From Methanobacteriota archaeon (GTDB lineage Archaea > Thermoplasmatota > Poseidoniia > Poseidoniales > Poseidoniaceae): a DNA stretch of 53,948 nt. This document shows positions 19,014 through 26,847 of this stretch, piece by piece. Within the stretch, counting starts at the first letter, position 1, and each line of letters starts with the position of its first letter. Location: contig NZRR01000010.1 in the NCBI GenBank assembly GCA_002696315.1, forward strand, positions 1-53,948. Direction: 5' to 3'. The translations under genes were made by a program, and so were the position numbers. The notes under the pieces are model-generated. The model had not been told where the DNA came from and searched no databases. It worked only from the letters and a program-made list of their open reading frames with translations.

Positions 19014-20261
19014 ATGGCTGACGATGAAGATAAGCAAAATAGACGCCTAAAGTTAAAGTTTAATTTAGAAGAATTAAGGAAAATGAAAGGCTCTGGGACA
19101 GAGTTAGTCACCGTATATCTACCACCAGACAGACAAATTTCTGATGTAAGACAATTACTGCAAAATGAACATGGACAGGCTGCAAATATTAAATCGAAGA
19201 GTACGAAAAAAAATGTCCAAGGCGCAATAGAATCAGCACTTTCAACATTAAATAATTACAAAACAGCAGGTGAAAGAGGTTTAGCCATCTTTGTTGGTGC
19301 TATAATTGTTGGAAATAATAAAACCAGAATGATTAACATCACAGTAGATGACCCTCCAGAAGAAATTCAATCAGTTAGATACAGATGTGATTCAACATTT
19401 GAATTAGATCAGCTTGAAGATATGTTAATTGAAAAAGCATCATATGGTCTCTTTGTGATTGACAGGTCTGAATCATGTTATGGAATCGCAAGTGGGAAAA
19501 AAATACATGTTCAAGAATACTTACCGTCTCAAGTTCCATCAAAACACGGAAGAGGAGGGCAATCAGCCCAAAGATTTGAGAGACTAATTGAAGAAGCAGC
19601 ACACAATTTCTTTAAAAAATCTGCTGAAAGAGCTTGTAATTATTGGTTACCCCTTATTGCAGATATAAAAGGAATCATTGTTGGAGGGCCTGGAGCAACA
19701 AAAGATTATGTTGTCAATAGAAATTATTTTCACCATGAAATACAAAAAAAGATAATACCCACAAGATTTGATGTTGGATATAGTAATGAAAGTGGACTAA
19801 GAGAACTAGTTGAAAATGCAGGATCAGTAATGGAAGAAATTGAACTTGATGGGGAAAGAAGAATTGTTGAAAAATTCTTAATGGAAGTTGTAAAACCATA
19901 TCCTAAAGCAACTTATGGAGAAAAACTCGTAATCGAAGCTTTAAACCAGGGTGCAGTAAATACATTGTTATTATCTGAAAATTTAAGAAAACAAATCTTA
20001 ATTCTAGAATGTACTACCTGTAAACATAACTGGGAAACTAGCATAAACAGGATGGATCCTCTTCCTGCTTGCCCATCTTGCAATAGTGATGGAGAAAATA
20101 TTAAGGAAAAAAGTTCTAAATCACTAGTTGAAGAATTAACTGAAATCGCATCAAGATCATCCGGAAAAACCGTATTAATTTCTACAGATACTGAAGAAGG
20201 AGCTACACTCTATAGAGGTTTTGGAGGTATTGCGGCTATGCTACGATATCCAATGAGTTGA
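19014..20261 (+). CDS. prf1: Peptide chain release factor aRF1
   Basis: Recognises all three stop codons and triggers release of the finished protein. The 415 residues show the three eRF1/aRF1 domains: domain 1 with the stop-codon-reading NIKS at 58-61, domain 2 with the catalytic GGQ at 181-183 (GRGGQSAQRF), and domain 3 with a zinc-ribbon insertion (CTTCKHNW and CPSCNSDG near 340-360). The leader just upstream is locally G+C rich (19 bases with GGTTGAGGGCG). argS follows after 4 bases, so the two are almost certainly co-transcribed. Confidence 0.96.
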   Translation: MADDEDKQNRRLKLKFNLEELRKMKGSGTELVTVYLPPDRQISDVRQLLQNEHGQAANIKSKSTKKNVQGAIESALSTLNNYKTAGERGLAIFVGAIIVGNNKTRMINITVDDPPEEIQSVRYRCDSTFELDQLEDMLIEKASYGLFVIDRSESCYGIASGKKIHVQEYLPSQVPSKHGRGGQSAQRFERLIEEAAHNFFKKSAERACNYWLPLIADIKGIIVGGPGATKDYVVNRNYFHHEIQKKIIPTRFDVGYSNESGLRELVENAGSVMEEIELDGERRIVEKFLMEVVKPYPKATYGEKLVIEALNQGAVNTLLLSENLRKQILILECTTCKHNWETSINRMDPLPACPSCNSDGENIKEKSSKSLVEELTEIASRSSGKTVLISTDTEEGATLYRGFGGIAAMLRYPMS

Positions 20262-20265
20262 TTTT

Positions 20266-22020
20266 ATGAAATTATTAATCGATAAAATAAAACCTTTTTT
20301 TGAAAAAGTATTTGGAAGCCTAGGTTTGGATTCTAAAGAATATGAATTTCTGATTCAAACACCAAGAGATACGAATGTCTGTGACGTTTGTATTCCATGT
20401 TTTTCATTAGCAAAAATAATGAAAGAAAATCCAGTAAAAATAGCTGAAAATATTGCAAATGAATTTAATTTACTGCTTCAAAAAGAAATAAATGTAAAAG
20501 CCTTAAATGGATATGTAAACTTCTCATCTGACTCTAGATGGATAGCAAAAAAATTATTATTTGAAAATTATTCATTTTTCAAGGAAAGTCAAAAACTAAA
20601 AATTTTGATTGAACATACTTCAGCTAATCCAAATGGACCATTTCACGTTGGAAGAGCAAGGAATGCGATATTAGGAGATGCCCTTGTAAGATTAAACAGG
20701 GATCTAGGAAATGAGGTAATTGCAGAATATTATGTGGATGATATGGGTAAACAAGTAGGAATTTTATCATGGGCATTAGAAAATATTTCTAGAAAAGAAG
20801 TTAATGACATATTAGAACATAATGGAATAGATAATTTAAATCCAATTTGGAAACAAAAAGAGGATCACGTCAGAGTTAGATGGTACCAAGCAGCAAATAT
20901 TTTGAGAAAAGAGAAACCTGAAATTGAAGATGAATTGGCCGAAATAATCAGAAAATCAGAAGAAGGGGATGAAAAGGTCCTTTTACAATTCAATAATGCA
21001 TTCCAACCAATTTTAGATGGAATGTTAGAAACATTGGCCAAATTGGGTATTAAATATGATTCTTTCACCAATGAATCAAAATTCATCATTGATGGATCTG
21101 TAAATAAAATCGTGAAAAATTTAGAAAAATCGGATCTTTATGGAGAAGCTGAAAATGGTGCTAAATTCCTAGAACTTGCGGAAAAAGGAGTTAGCGGAAA
21201 ATCCACTAAATTTTTCTTCCAAAGAAGTGATGGCTCTAGCCTATATGCAACTAGAGATTTGGCCTATCACCAATGGAAATGGAGTCAATCAGAAAAACTA
21301 ATCAATGTATTAGGTGAAGATCACAGATTACAATCAAAACAAGTATCAGTAGCATTAAATGAATTAAATATCAAGTGTCCTGAGGTTATATTTTATGCTT
21401 TTATCAAATTACCTGAAGGGAAAATGTCTACAAGAAAAGGCAATGTAGTTTTTATGGATGATTTAATTTTAGAAGCAGAGGAAATTGCTTTGAAAATTCT
21501 TTCTGAAAGAAAAGGTGAACTGAATAAAGATGAAGTTTTTAAAATAGCAAAAGCAGTAGCATCTTCTGCCATTAGATTCAATATTCTGAAAGTTTCACCA
21601 GAAAAAGGATTTACATTCAAATGGGAAGATGCATTATCATTTGATGCTGATTCGGCACCATTCATCATGTATTCACATGCGAGATCTTGTTCAATAAATA
21701 AGAAAGTTAAGTCATTAGAGCTAATTGAAGATAATTTCGATATTTCAGAAATAGACATTAATGATTCAACATCTAGACTATTACGGACGATATTAAGATA
21801 CGAAGATGCAATCGAAAAAAGTATTTCAGAAAATAAACCTAATCATTTCTGTAATTACATGCTTGAACTATCTACATCTTACAATTTATTTTACAGAGAT
21901 TCTCCAATAATTAAAAATGGGGAATTAAATGCCTTCAACTATAAAGTGAGTGAATACTCACGTAAGCTAATACATAGAGGATGTAATGCATTAGGCATAA
22001 TACCATTAGAATCTATGTAG
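20266..22020 (+). CDS. argS: Arginyl-tRNA synthetase
   Basis: Class I synthetase that charges tRNA-Arg. The 584 residues begin with the ArgRS-specific N-terminal domain (about 1-110). The catalytic site has SANPNGPFHVGRARN with the HIGH equivalent at 127-130 (HVGR), and KMSTRKGN from Lys386. The C-terminal helical anticodon-binding DALR domain occupies about 450-584 (YNLFYRDSPI). Starting 4 bases after the prf1 stop, it forms a translation-factor pair with aRF1. Its last 8 bases overlap the stop end of the opposing gene. Confidence 0.95.
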   Translation: MKLLIDKIKPFFEKVFGSLGLDSKEYEFLIQTPRDTNVCDVCIPCFSLAKIMKENPVKIAENIANEFNLLLQKEINVKALNGYVNFSSDSRWIAKKLLFENYSFFKESQKLKILIEHTSANPNGPFHVGRARNAILGDALVRLNRDLGNEVIAEYYVDDMGKQVGILSWALENISRKEVNDILEHNGIDNLNPIWKQKEDHVRVRWYQAANILRKEKPEIEDELAEIIRKSEEGDEKVLLQFNNAFQPILDGMLETLAKLGIKYDSFTNESKFIIDGSVNKIVKNLEKSDLYGEAENGAKFLELAEKGVSGKSTKFFFQRSDGSSLYATRDLAYHQWKWSQSEKLINVLGEDHRLQSKQVSVALNELNIKCPEVIFYAFIKLPEGKMSTRKGNVVFMDDLILEAEEIALKILSERKGELNKDEVFKIAKAVASSAIRFNILKVSPEKGFTFKWEDALSFDADSAPFIMYSHARSCSINKKVKSLELIEDNFDISEIDINDSTSRLLRTILRYEDAIEKSISENKPNHFCNYMLELSTSYNLFYRDSPIIKNGELNAFNYKVSEYSRKLIHRGCNALGIIPLESM

Positions 22021-22531
22021 TCTCATTTTCTCGAGATTTTTCATATTCTTCTAATAAAGTCCGGTGAGTTAAAATATCTGAATCTTGAAGAGTTGAAGCC
22101 CTAATTTTTGCTCCATAATTCCTTAGTGAAGATAATGCGTCTTCTAAACTGTCTAATTGGGCTGTAAAACCAATTGGAGGCCAACCACAATCTACTTTCT
22201 CTTCTTCAATATCACTGTGTTCGATCCATGCTTGACAAGCAGGAAGATAACATAAAGCATTCATTTCAACAACATCAGTCCAAAATGCTCTTTCGTCACA
22301 AATCGGGCAAACTTTTGCATACATATGTTTTAGAGGTACAGCTTCTTTCTCATCAGAATTTAAAGTCCACATCACTAATTGAGCTTCTTTATACCCAGAA
22401 GACCAATTATCAGTAAGTTTTTTCTTTAATTTTTCTAGTGCAAGAGACTCTTCCGAATAAATCCCAAGTCCTTCAATAATACCATCAATATTAACAATTG
22501 ATGGCACAAACACAAATTTAATTTCATCCAA
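22013..22531 (-). CDS. Putative zinc-binding protein, unknown
   Basis: A 172-residue protein I do not recognise. A central four-cysteine cluster (CPICDERAFW near residues 91-94 and CYLPAC near 110-116) suggests one zinc ion. The N-terminal 80 residues look alpha/beta (KFVFVPSIVN, QLVMWTLNS); the C-terminal 50 are helical and charged. The start follows the peptidase stop by 2 bases, so the two genes are one transcript; a functional link to the peptidase is not evident. Its 3' end overlaps argS by 8 bases. Confidence 0.6.
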   Translation of the reverse strand: MDEIKFVFVPSIVNIDGIIEGLGIYSEESLALEKLKKKLTDNWSSGYKEAQLVMWTLNSDEKEAVPLKHMYAKVCPICDERAFWTDVVEMNALCYLPACQAWIEHSDIEEEKVDCGWPPIGFTAQLDSLEDALSSLRNYGAKIRASTLQDSDILTHRTLLEEYEKSRENETT

Positions 22532-22533
22532 TT

Positions 22534-24246
22534 TTATTCACCCCATCCTAAATATAAAACATATGAACCCAATATTGTGCCAGTAACGAATAAGCTTTCT
22601 TCATTTAATCTAGACATATCATCAAGATATGTGTGATACTCCCATGAGCCGTCTCCATAACTACCAACAATATCTTTGCTAATTTTTTTTACAAATGGAC
22701 AATGATCAGAACTACAAGCAACTTGATCATCTGTTTGATAGAAATAACCTAAATTATATTTTGAAGATATTTCTGGATGTTCTTGTTCAAATACTTCAAT
22801 AATTTGAGAAAGATGTTCAATATCTTCGACTCCGTTACCATAAAATAAAATATTATTACCTCTATTTTCAAAATCAATATCAACGTGGGGCATGTCAAAA
22901 TTAACATAAAGTCTTAGCATTTCTGACAATTCTATAGAATGCTTATCCACATATGCTTTTGAACCGTGTAAGCCTTCTTCTTCACCCCCCCAAGTACAGA
23001 ATTTAATTGTATAATAAGACTGGCCAATTTCATTTGATAACATACTAAATTGTCTTGCTAACTCCAGAACATTTGCAACTCCACTAGAATCATCAACCGC
23101 CCCAGGTGCATTATATGTTGTATCGTGATGGCCACCAATTATGATTAATTCATCTGTGATTCCGGGTAAAACACCACAAGGAACTCTAACATCCATATTC
23201 CCATCATTAAACATATCTGTAAATAAATTCATACGAACATCATTTTGATCTTTATTTCCAAAACTATTGCTTAATACTTCAGCAACATCATTTGAGACCA
23301 TAATGAATGCGATATCAGTAGGCATTGTCCCTAATTCCGTAACATCAACCGTTTTGAAAAAAGGGATACAAGTTCCTTCGAATGAAGGTATCTTACAAGT
23401 ATTTCCAGAAGTAATAGCAATTATTAGTCCCGCCAAACTTGAATCTCTAGCTTTTCCATAAAATAAAGTATTCTCATTTACACCAACAGACTCTAACCAT
23501 AGCATACCAACTTGACCACTTGCATTATCCCAAAGAGAATCATCTGAACCATCGGATAAATTTACAATTGTAAATTCATCCTGCCAGAATTGTATTTCCC
23601 TACTACCAGAATATCCTTGTAAAACAAAATCAGTCATATGTTCAAATTCTGTATACTCAGCATTAATATCTGCAGCTCCACAAGGAGTGGGATTTGGAAA
23701 TCCTAAAGGATATTGGCCAGGTATACAAATACTAAATTCTGGTTCTGAAAGAATATCAAACATCGGGACACTAAATGTTTCATATTGCAACATCAACCCC
23801 ATTTCTGTAAAATTTTGCTGTATAGCATCTACTGTAGCTTGCTCTTCTACGGAACCTGATAATCTACCTGGGTTTCCTAAATCAACCAACATCTGTGTAT
23901 ATTCTCTTGCTCTAGAACTATCAAAATCAACTAATCTATAATCAGGAGTTTTAGACGAGAATTGATTGACTGAATAAATTCCAATTCCTGCTGTGGAAAG
24001 AATTAAAATTACTCCGACAAAAATATGAAATGCTGAAAACACATAACCACTTTTTGTTTTCCATTTAGTTTCTTTTAATCTTCTCCAAAACATATTTTTA
24101 TCGCTTAAAGGAATTATTGGAAAATTTGATTTGTTTTCAATCAATCTATCAATTAATTCACTTTTTCTACCAGACACGGGCAAGTTTTTTTCATGAAGGA
24201 TTTGTTTTAATTCTGCAACTGTCAATGAATCCAAATCCTCTGCCAT
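22534..24246 (-). CDS. Membrane-anchored M28 aminopeptidase with an N-terminal SAP domain
   Basis: A 570-residue zinc peptidase of family M28. Residues 5-39 form a SAP-type helix pair (LTVAELKQIL, PVSGRKSELIDRL), residues about 69-91 one membrane helix, and a PA-like insert (about 210-340) precedes the peptidase core. Zinc ligands are readable: His373/Asp375 in GGHHDTTYN, Asp386 in AVDDSSG, catalytic Glu422-424 in WGGEEEG, and His515 in SSDHCPF. With a basic cytoplasmic side, the catalytic domain should lie outside the cell and the SAP domain inside. M28 enzymes free N-terminal amino acids from peptides, useful for a protein-degrading marine heterotroph. A SAP domain on such an enzyme is unusual. 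Confidence 0.85.
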   Translation of the reverse strand: MAEDLDSLTVAELKQILHEKNLPVSGRKSELIDRLIENKSNFPIIPLSDKNMFWRRLKETKWKTKSGYVFSAFHIFVGVILILSTAGIGIYSVNQFSSKTPDYRLVDFDSSRAREYTQMLVDLGNPGRLSGSVEEQATVDAIQQNFTEMGLMLQYETFSVPMFDILSEPEFSICIPGQYPLGFPNPTPCGAADINAEYTEFEHMTDFVLQGYSGSREIQFWQDEFTIVNLSDGSDDSLWDNASGQVGMLWLESVGVNENTLFYGKARDSSLAGLIIAITSGNTCKIPSFEGTCIPFFKTVDVTELGTMPTDIAFIMVSNDVAEVLSNSFGNKDQNDVRMNLFTDMFNDGNMDVRVPCGVLPGITDELIIIGGHHDTTYNAPGAVDDSSGVANVLELARQFSMLSNEIGQSYYTIKFCTWGGEEEGLHGSKAYVDKHSIELSEMLRLYVNFDMPHVDIDFENRGNNILFYGNGVEDIEHLSQIIEVFEQEHPEISSKYNLGYFYQTDDQVACSSDHCPFVKKISKDIVGSYGDGSWEYHTYLDDMSRLNEESLFVTGTILGSYVLYLGWGE

Positions 24247-24301
24247 AAAGAGCGCTAAAAATTCATTATTAAGAAATCATCCTAAAGTCAAACTTGAAAA
24301 T

Positions 24302-24871
24302 TTAGATTTCATTACCAGTCCATCTTTTGGAGATATTATTATCAATCTTCAACTGATCTAAAATTCTAGATACAATAAAATCAATCAAATCATCAACAGA
24401 TGTAGGTTGATTGTAAAAACCTGGACTTGCTGGTAAAATCACTGTATCCCAAGTTGAAAGTTTCAACATATTTTCAATATGGGTGGTAGCTAATGGTGAT
24501 TCCCTAGGAACAATAATTAATTTACGTCTTTCTTTCATTGAAACTATAGCACTTCGTGTTACCAAATTATCTCCGATTCCTGCGGCTAATTTACCTAAAG
24601 TCGTACCACTGCATGGAACTATTACCATCGCATCGATTTTTGCAGAACCACTCGCAGATTTTGCAGCGATATCTTCGTTATCTTCGAGAATTATATTTTC
24701 CATAGATTTAAATTGTTCAATCTCAAAATCACATTCGTGCTTTAATGTAAGTTTAGCAGATTCAGTCACAATTACTCTCAAATGAATCCCGAGATCTGAA
24801 AGAACTTCTATTAATCTTAAACCATATATAGCACCCGAAGCACCAGTAATTGCAACAATGATTTCACCCAT
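24302..24871 (-). CDS. ubiX: Flavin prenyltransferase, UbiX/Pad1 family
   Basis: Attaches a dimethylallyl group to FMN to make the prenylated cofactor used by UbiD-type decarboxylases. The 189 residues match UbiX. Readable marks are TGASGAIYGLRL at the N-terminus (FMN phosphate site), a PCSGTTLGKLAAGIGDNL stretch, and VPRESPL with ILPASPGFYNQP near the C-terminus. A TTG one codon earlier is possible, but the ATG at 24871 is preferred. No ubiD is in the window; in archaea the partner may act in quinone or mevalonate metabolism. Confidence 0.92.
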   Translation of the reverse strand: MGEIIVAITGASGAIYGLRLIEVLSDLGIHLRVIVTESAKLTLKHECDFEIEQFKSMENIILEDNEDIAAKSASGSAKIDAMVIVPCSGTTLGKLAAGIGDNLVTRSAIVSMKERRKLIIVPRESPLATTHIENMLKLSTWDTVILPASPGFYNQPTSVDDLIDFIVSRILDQLKIDNNISKRWTGNEI

Positions 24872-25000
24872 CAAACATTTGTATACGATTCTCTATTTCA
24901 AACCTTGTTTAAAAACAATAAAAAATTTAATACTAATTTCAGAGAAATAGAGATTTAAGTGTACATAATTTAAACGCTAGATTGAATTCGAAGCATAATA

Positions 25001-25291
25001 ATGGAGTCTGAAGCACTACCAAGAAAATTCTTAATCCCAATTGTTGTTTTAGTTGGTTTTGCATTATTAATCCCTGTTGGAAATATGCTTAATAACTCAA
25101 ATATTGATGATTCTGAAGAGGAAAAAATCAATAGAACCGTTACAATAGCCATCTTTTCTTTGTCATTATGTCTATCTGGACTTCTAATAATCATTATAGT
25201 CAGTAATCCCCCAAATTATGGCAATGAAGACGAATTAAGTGAAGATTCAATAAGTTTCTCAAAAAGAGAAGAAAGATTAGATAATAAATAA
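25001..25291 (+). CDS. Small two-helix membrane protein, unknown
   Basis: A 96-residue protein with two membrane helices (about 10-28 and 46-66), a short acidic loop between them (NSNIDDSEEEK), and a charged C-terminal tail. No family is recognised. It is divergent from ubiX across 129 bases and ends 9 bases before the tRNA-Pro gene on the opposite strand. The hydrophobic pattern and ATG start support a real gene, but there is no further evidence. Confidence 0.55.
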   Translation: MESEALPRKFLIPIVVLVGFALLIPVGNMLNNSNIDDSEEEKINRTVTIAIFSLSLCLSGLLIIIIVSNPPNYGNEDELSEDSISFSKREERLDNK

Positions 25292-25300
25292 AAAAAAGAA

Positions 25301-25374
25301 TGGGCCCGCCCGGATTTGAACCGGGGTCTAAAGCTCCCAAAGCTCCAAGCATAGCCAAACTAACCCACGGGCCC
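25301..25374 (-). tRNA. tRNA-Pro (anticodon TGG)
   Basis: Reverse-strand cloverleaf of 74 bases. Acceptor strands GGGCCCG and CGGGCCC pair perfectly; the T arm is CCCGG-TTCAAAT-CCGGG; the anticodon loop TTTGGGA holds TGG (proline). The anticodon stem contains G-T pairs and the D stem is weak. CCA is not encoded. No intron is visible. Confidence 0.93.
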
Positions 25375-25400
25375 TTATTAGTAGCCGACATTAATTACAG

Positions 25401-25850
25401 TCATAAGGATTCAGATATTTTTTTCCACTTTCCCTCTGCTAATCGTATTAATAAACCTTCAATTTCACAAACTTCAATGATTTTTCTTGCATCAAATTTT
25501 ATATTCTTTTTTTTCAAAAATTCATTTAAATCAAACAAATTTAATTCACCTCTAGAATTTGGAACATCACGAAGAATAAGTGGAATTAAATCAATCAAAT
25601 TTTCAACTGAAGTACTCCTCTCTAAATTATCATTTAAATTTTTAAAATCATCTCTTAATTCTTCAGGAATATTTAATTCTGATACTAAACTATGCAAAGT
25701 ATTAGAATCTTCTACCCTACTAAATATTTGTGGATTTTTTTGAAAAATTCCACATCTTGGGCAATTAAAATTTGATTTATTATGCTTCCCAAAATAAAAA
25801 TTACAATCCTTACAAAGAATTACTACATATGAAGGAATTTCTTTCGACAT
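25401..25850 (-). CDS. Zinc-ribbon protein (DUF5817-like N-terminus), unknown
   Basis: A 149-residue protein with an N-terminal four-cysteine zinc ribbon (LCKDCNFYF and CPRCGIF, residues about 13-36), in the arrangement of archaeal DUF5817-type ribbons, followed by a helical, winged-helix-like region (about 55-145) with LNLFDLNEFLKKK and IIEVCEIEGLL. This architecture would suit a small nucleic-acid-binding regulator, an inference only. The ATG at 25850 lies 11 bases after the upstream stop; a TTG at 25865 overlapping that stop is the alternative. It is transcribed with the decarboxylase-like gene. Confidence 0.6.
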   Translation of the reverse strand: MSKEIPSYVVILCKDCNFYFGKHNKSNFNCPRCGIFQKNPQIFSRVEDSNTLHSLVSELNIPEELRDDFKNLNDNLERSTSVENLIDLIPLILRDVPNSRGELNLFDLNEFLKKKNIKFDARKIIEVCEIEGLLIRLAEGKWKKISESL

Positions 25851-25861
25851 TGTAGCACAAC

Positions 25862-26497
25862 TCAAATATTGAAATCTATGTCATCTCTCTGTGGCCCTCT
25901 TGGAACAGGAGATTTTGATTCCCTCATATTCAAATTTTTAAGTTCGTTTGCAGATCTAGTTATTCCTCTACGAATCCTCCCTACCTGATCTGAATGTTGA
26001 AATGACATTGTTTCTGGTAAAATCAATGCTGCTAAAGCTACACCGTGGTGATCAGGACCTGCAGTCACTTCATCAACCGCTATATCAAATTCAATAACTT
26101 CCAAATCCCTACTAGCTAGTTTATTTCTAAAATTTTTTCTTAATAATTCATCAGTTACTATCGAATCTTGCTGAGTTGAAAGAGATGCAGTAATTGAACA
26201 TTGATCTCCTTCGGGAGTTTTACAATGTGCCCAAGCAACTCCCGCAGAAGCAATGCCTCCATTATAAGAGTAGGCAATTGCTAAATGACACTCTACCAAA
26301 CTACCCATAGGAAGTAATTCCGGAGCTATTGGTTCAAATCCCATAGGCAACATTGCACCCTCAACGCGAATTAATCTAGCATCTCCGAGCCCTAACTCAA
26401 CAAGACCTTGATCATATGCATCTTCCTGATTCTCCCCCCAAGGGGCTACAGCAGTCATTAACCAGCCAGGACAACTCGAGATATTTGGACCTCTCAT
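25862..26497 (-). CDS. Pyruvoyl-dependent arginine decarboxylase homologue lacking the cleavage serines
   Basis: A 211-residue protein whose layout follows pyruvoyl-dependent arginine decarboxylase (PdaD), the archaeal enzyme that makes agmatine for polyamines. Similar segments are GLGDARLIRV at about 36-45, ELLPMGSLVE, a central strand region, and AVDEVTAGPDHHGVALAAL near the C-terminus. PdaD cuts itself between two serines in a V-S-S-I-x-P context to create the pyruvoyl cofactor; here the same place reads V45-E-G-A-M-L-P51, with no serine. The usual catalytic glutamate in the following strand is also not evident. I infer a catalytically dead or repurposed homologue, possibly a partner of an active paralogue elsewhere. 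Confidence 0.65.
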   Translation of the reverse strand: MRGPNISSCPGWLMTAVAPWGENQEDAYDQGLVELGLGDARLIRVEGAMLPMGFEPIAPELLPMGSLVECHLAIAYSYNGGIASAGVAWAHCKTPEGDQCSITASLSTQQDSIVTDELLRKNFRNKLASRDLEVIEFDIAVDEVTAGPDHHGVALAALILPETMSFQHSDQVGRIRRGITRSANELKNLNMRESKSPVPRGPQRDDIDFNI

Positions 26498-26550
26498 GAT
26501 GTAACGGGTGATGTTAGGGGTTCATGAATGCACCCACCTTCAGATAGACA

Positions 26551-26847
26551 ATGTTGTTTGACAAATCACGACTAAAATATTTCTTAATTTTAAGTCAAAC
26601 AATAGTTATTATTGTATCTCTTAGCAAAATTATTAATGCTCAAAATGATACATATTGGATATTAACAATCGTATTATCTTCATTAATATTTATTTTCATC
26701 TTCTCACTTTTTGAGGAAAAAGAAATAATTAAATTATCTTCTCCCATAGACACTAAAATAAGAAAAGGCAATGAATTAGAATTGAATCACCCAAATAATG
26801 AAAAAATCCCAGACGTTTTAGAAGAGGGATGGGACTTGCCTCTATAA
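26551..26847 (+). CDS. Small two-helix membrane protein, unknown
   Basis: A 98-residue protein with two hydrophobic helices (about 9-27 and 34-53) and a polar tail ending in IPDVLEEGWDLPL. Function is not recognised. The start ATG at 26551 is divergent from the decarboxylase-like gene. Its stop directly abuts the stop of the aCPSF1 gene on the other strand with no spacer. It is weakly supported beyond its hydrophobic pattern and open frame. Confidence 0.55.
   Translation: MLFDKSRLKYFLILSQTIVIIVSLSKIINAQNDTYWILTIVLSSLIFIFIFSLFEEKEIIKLSSPIDTKIRKGNELELNHPNNEKIPDVLEEGWDLPL

Noticed and set aside
19375-19899. Antisense frames within prf1
   Set aside because: Low-complexity translations opposite a strongly conserved gene.
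25300-25743. A 147-codon frame starting in tRNA-Pro
   Set aside because: It begins inside the tRNA and runs antisense to the zinc-ribbon gene, with no protein-like pattern.
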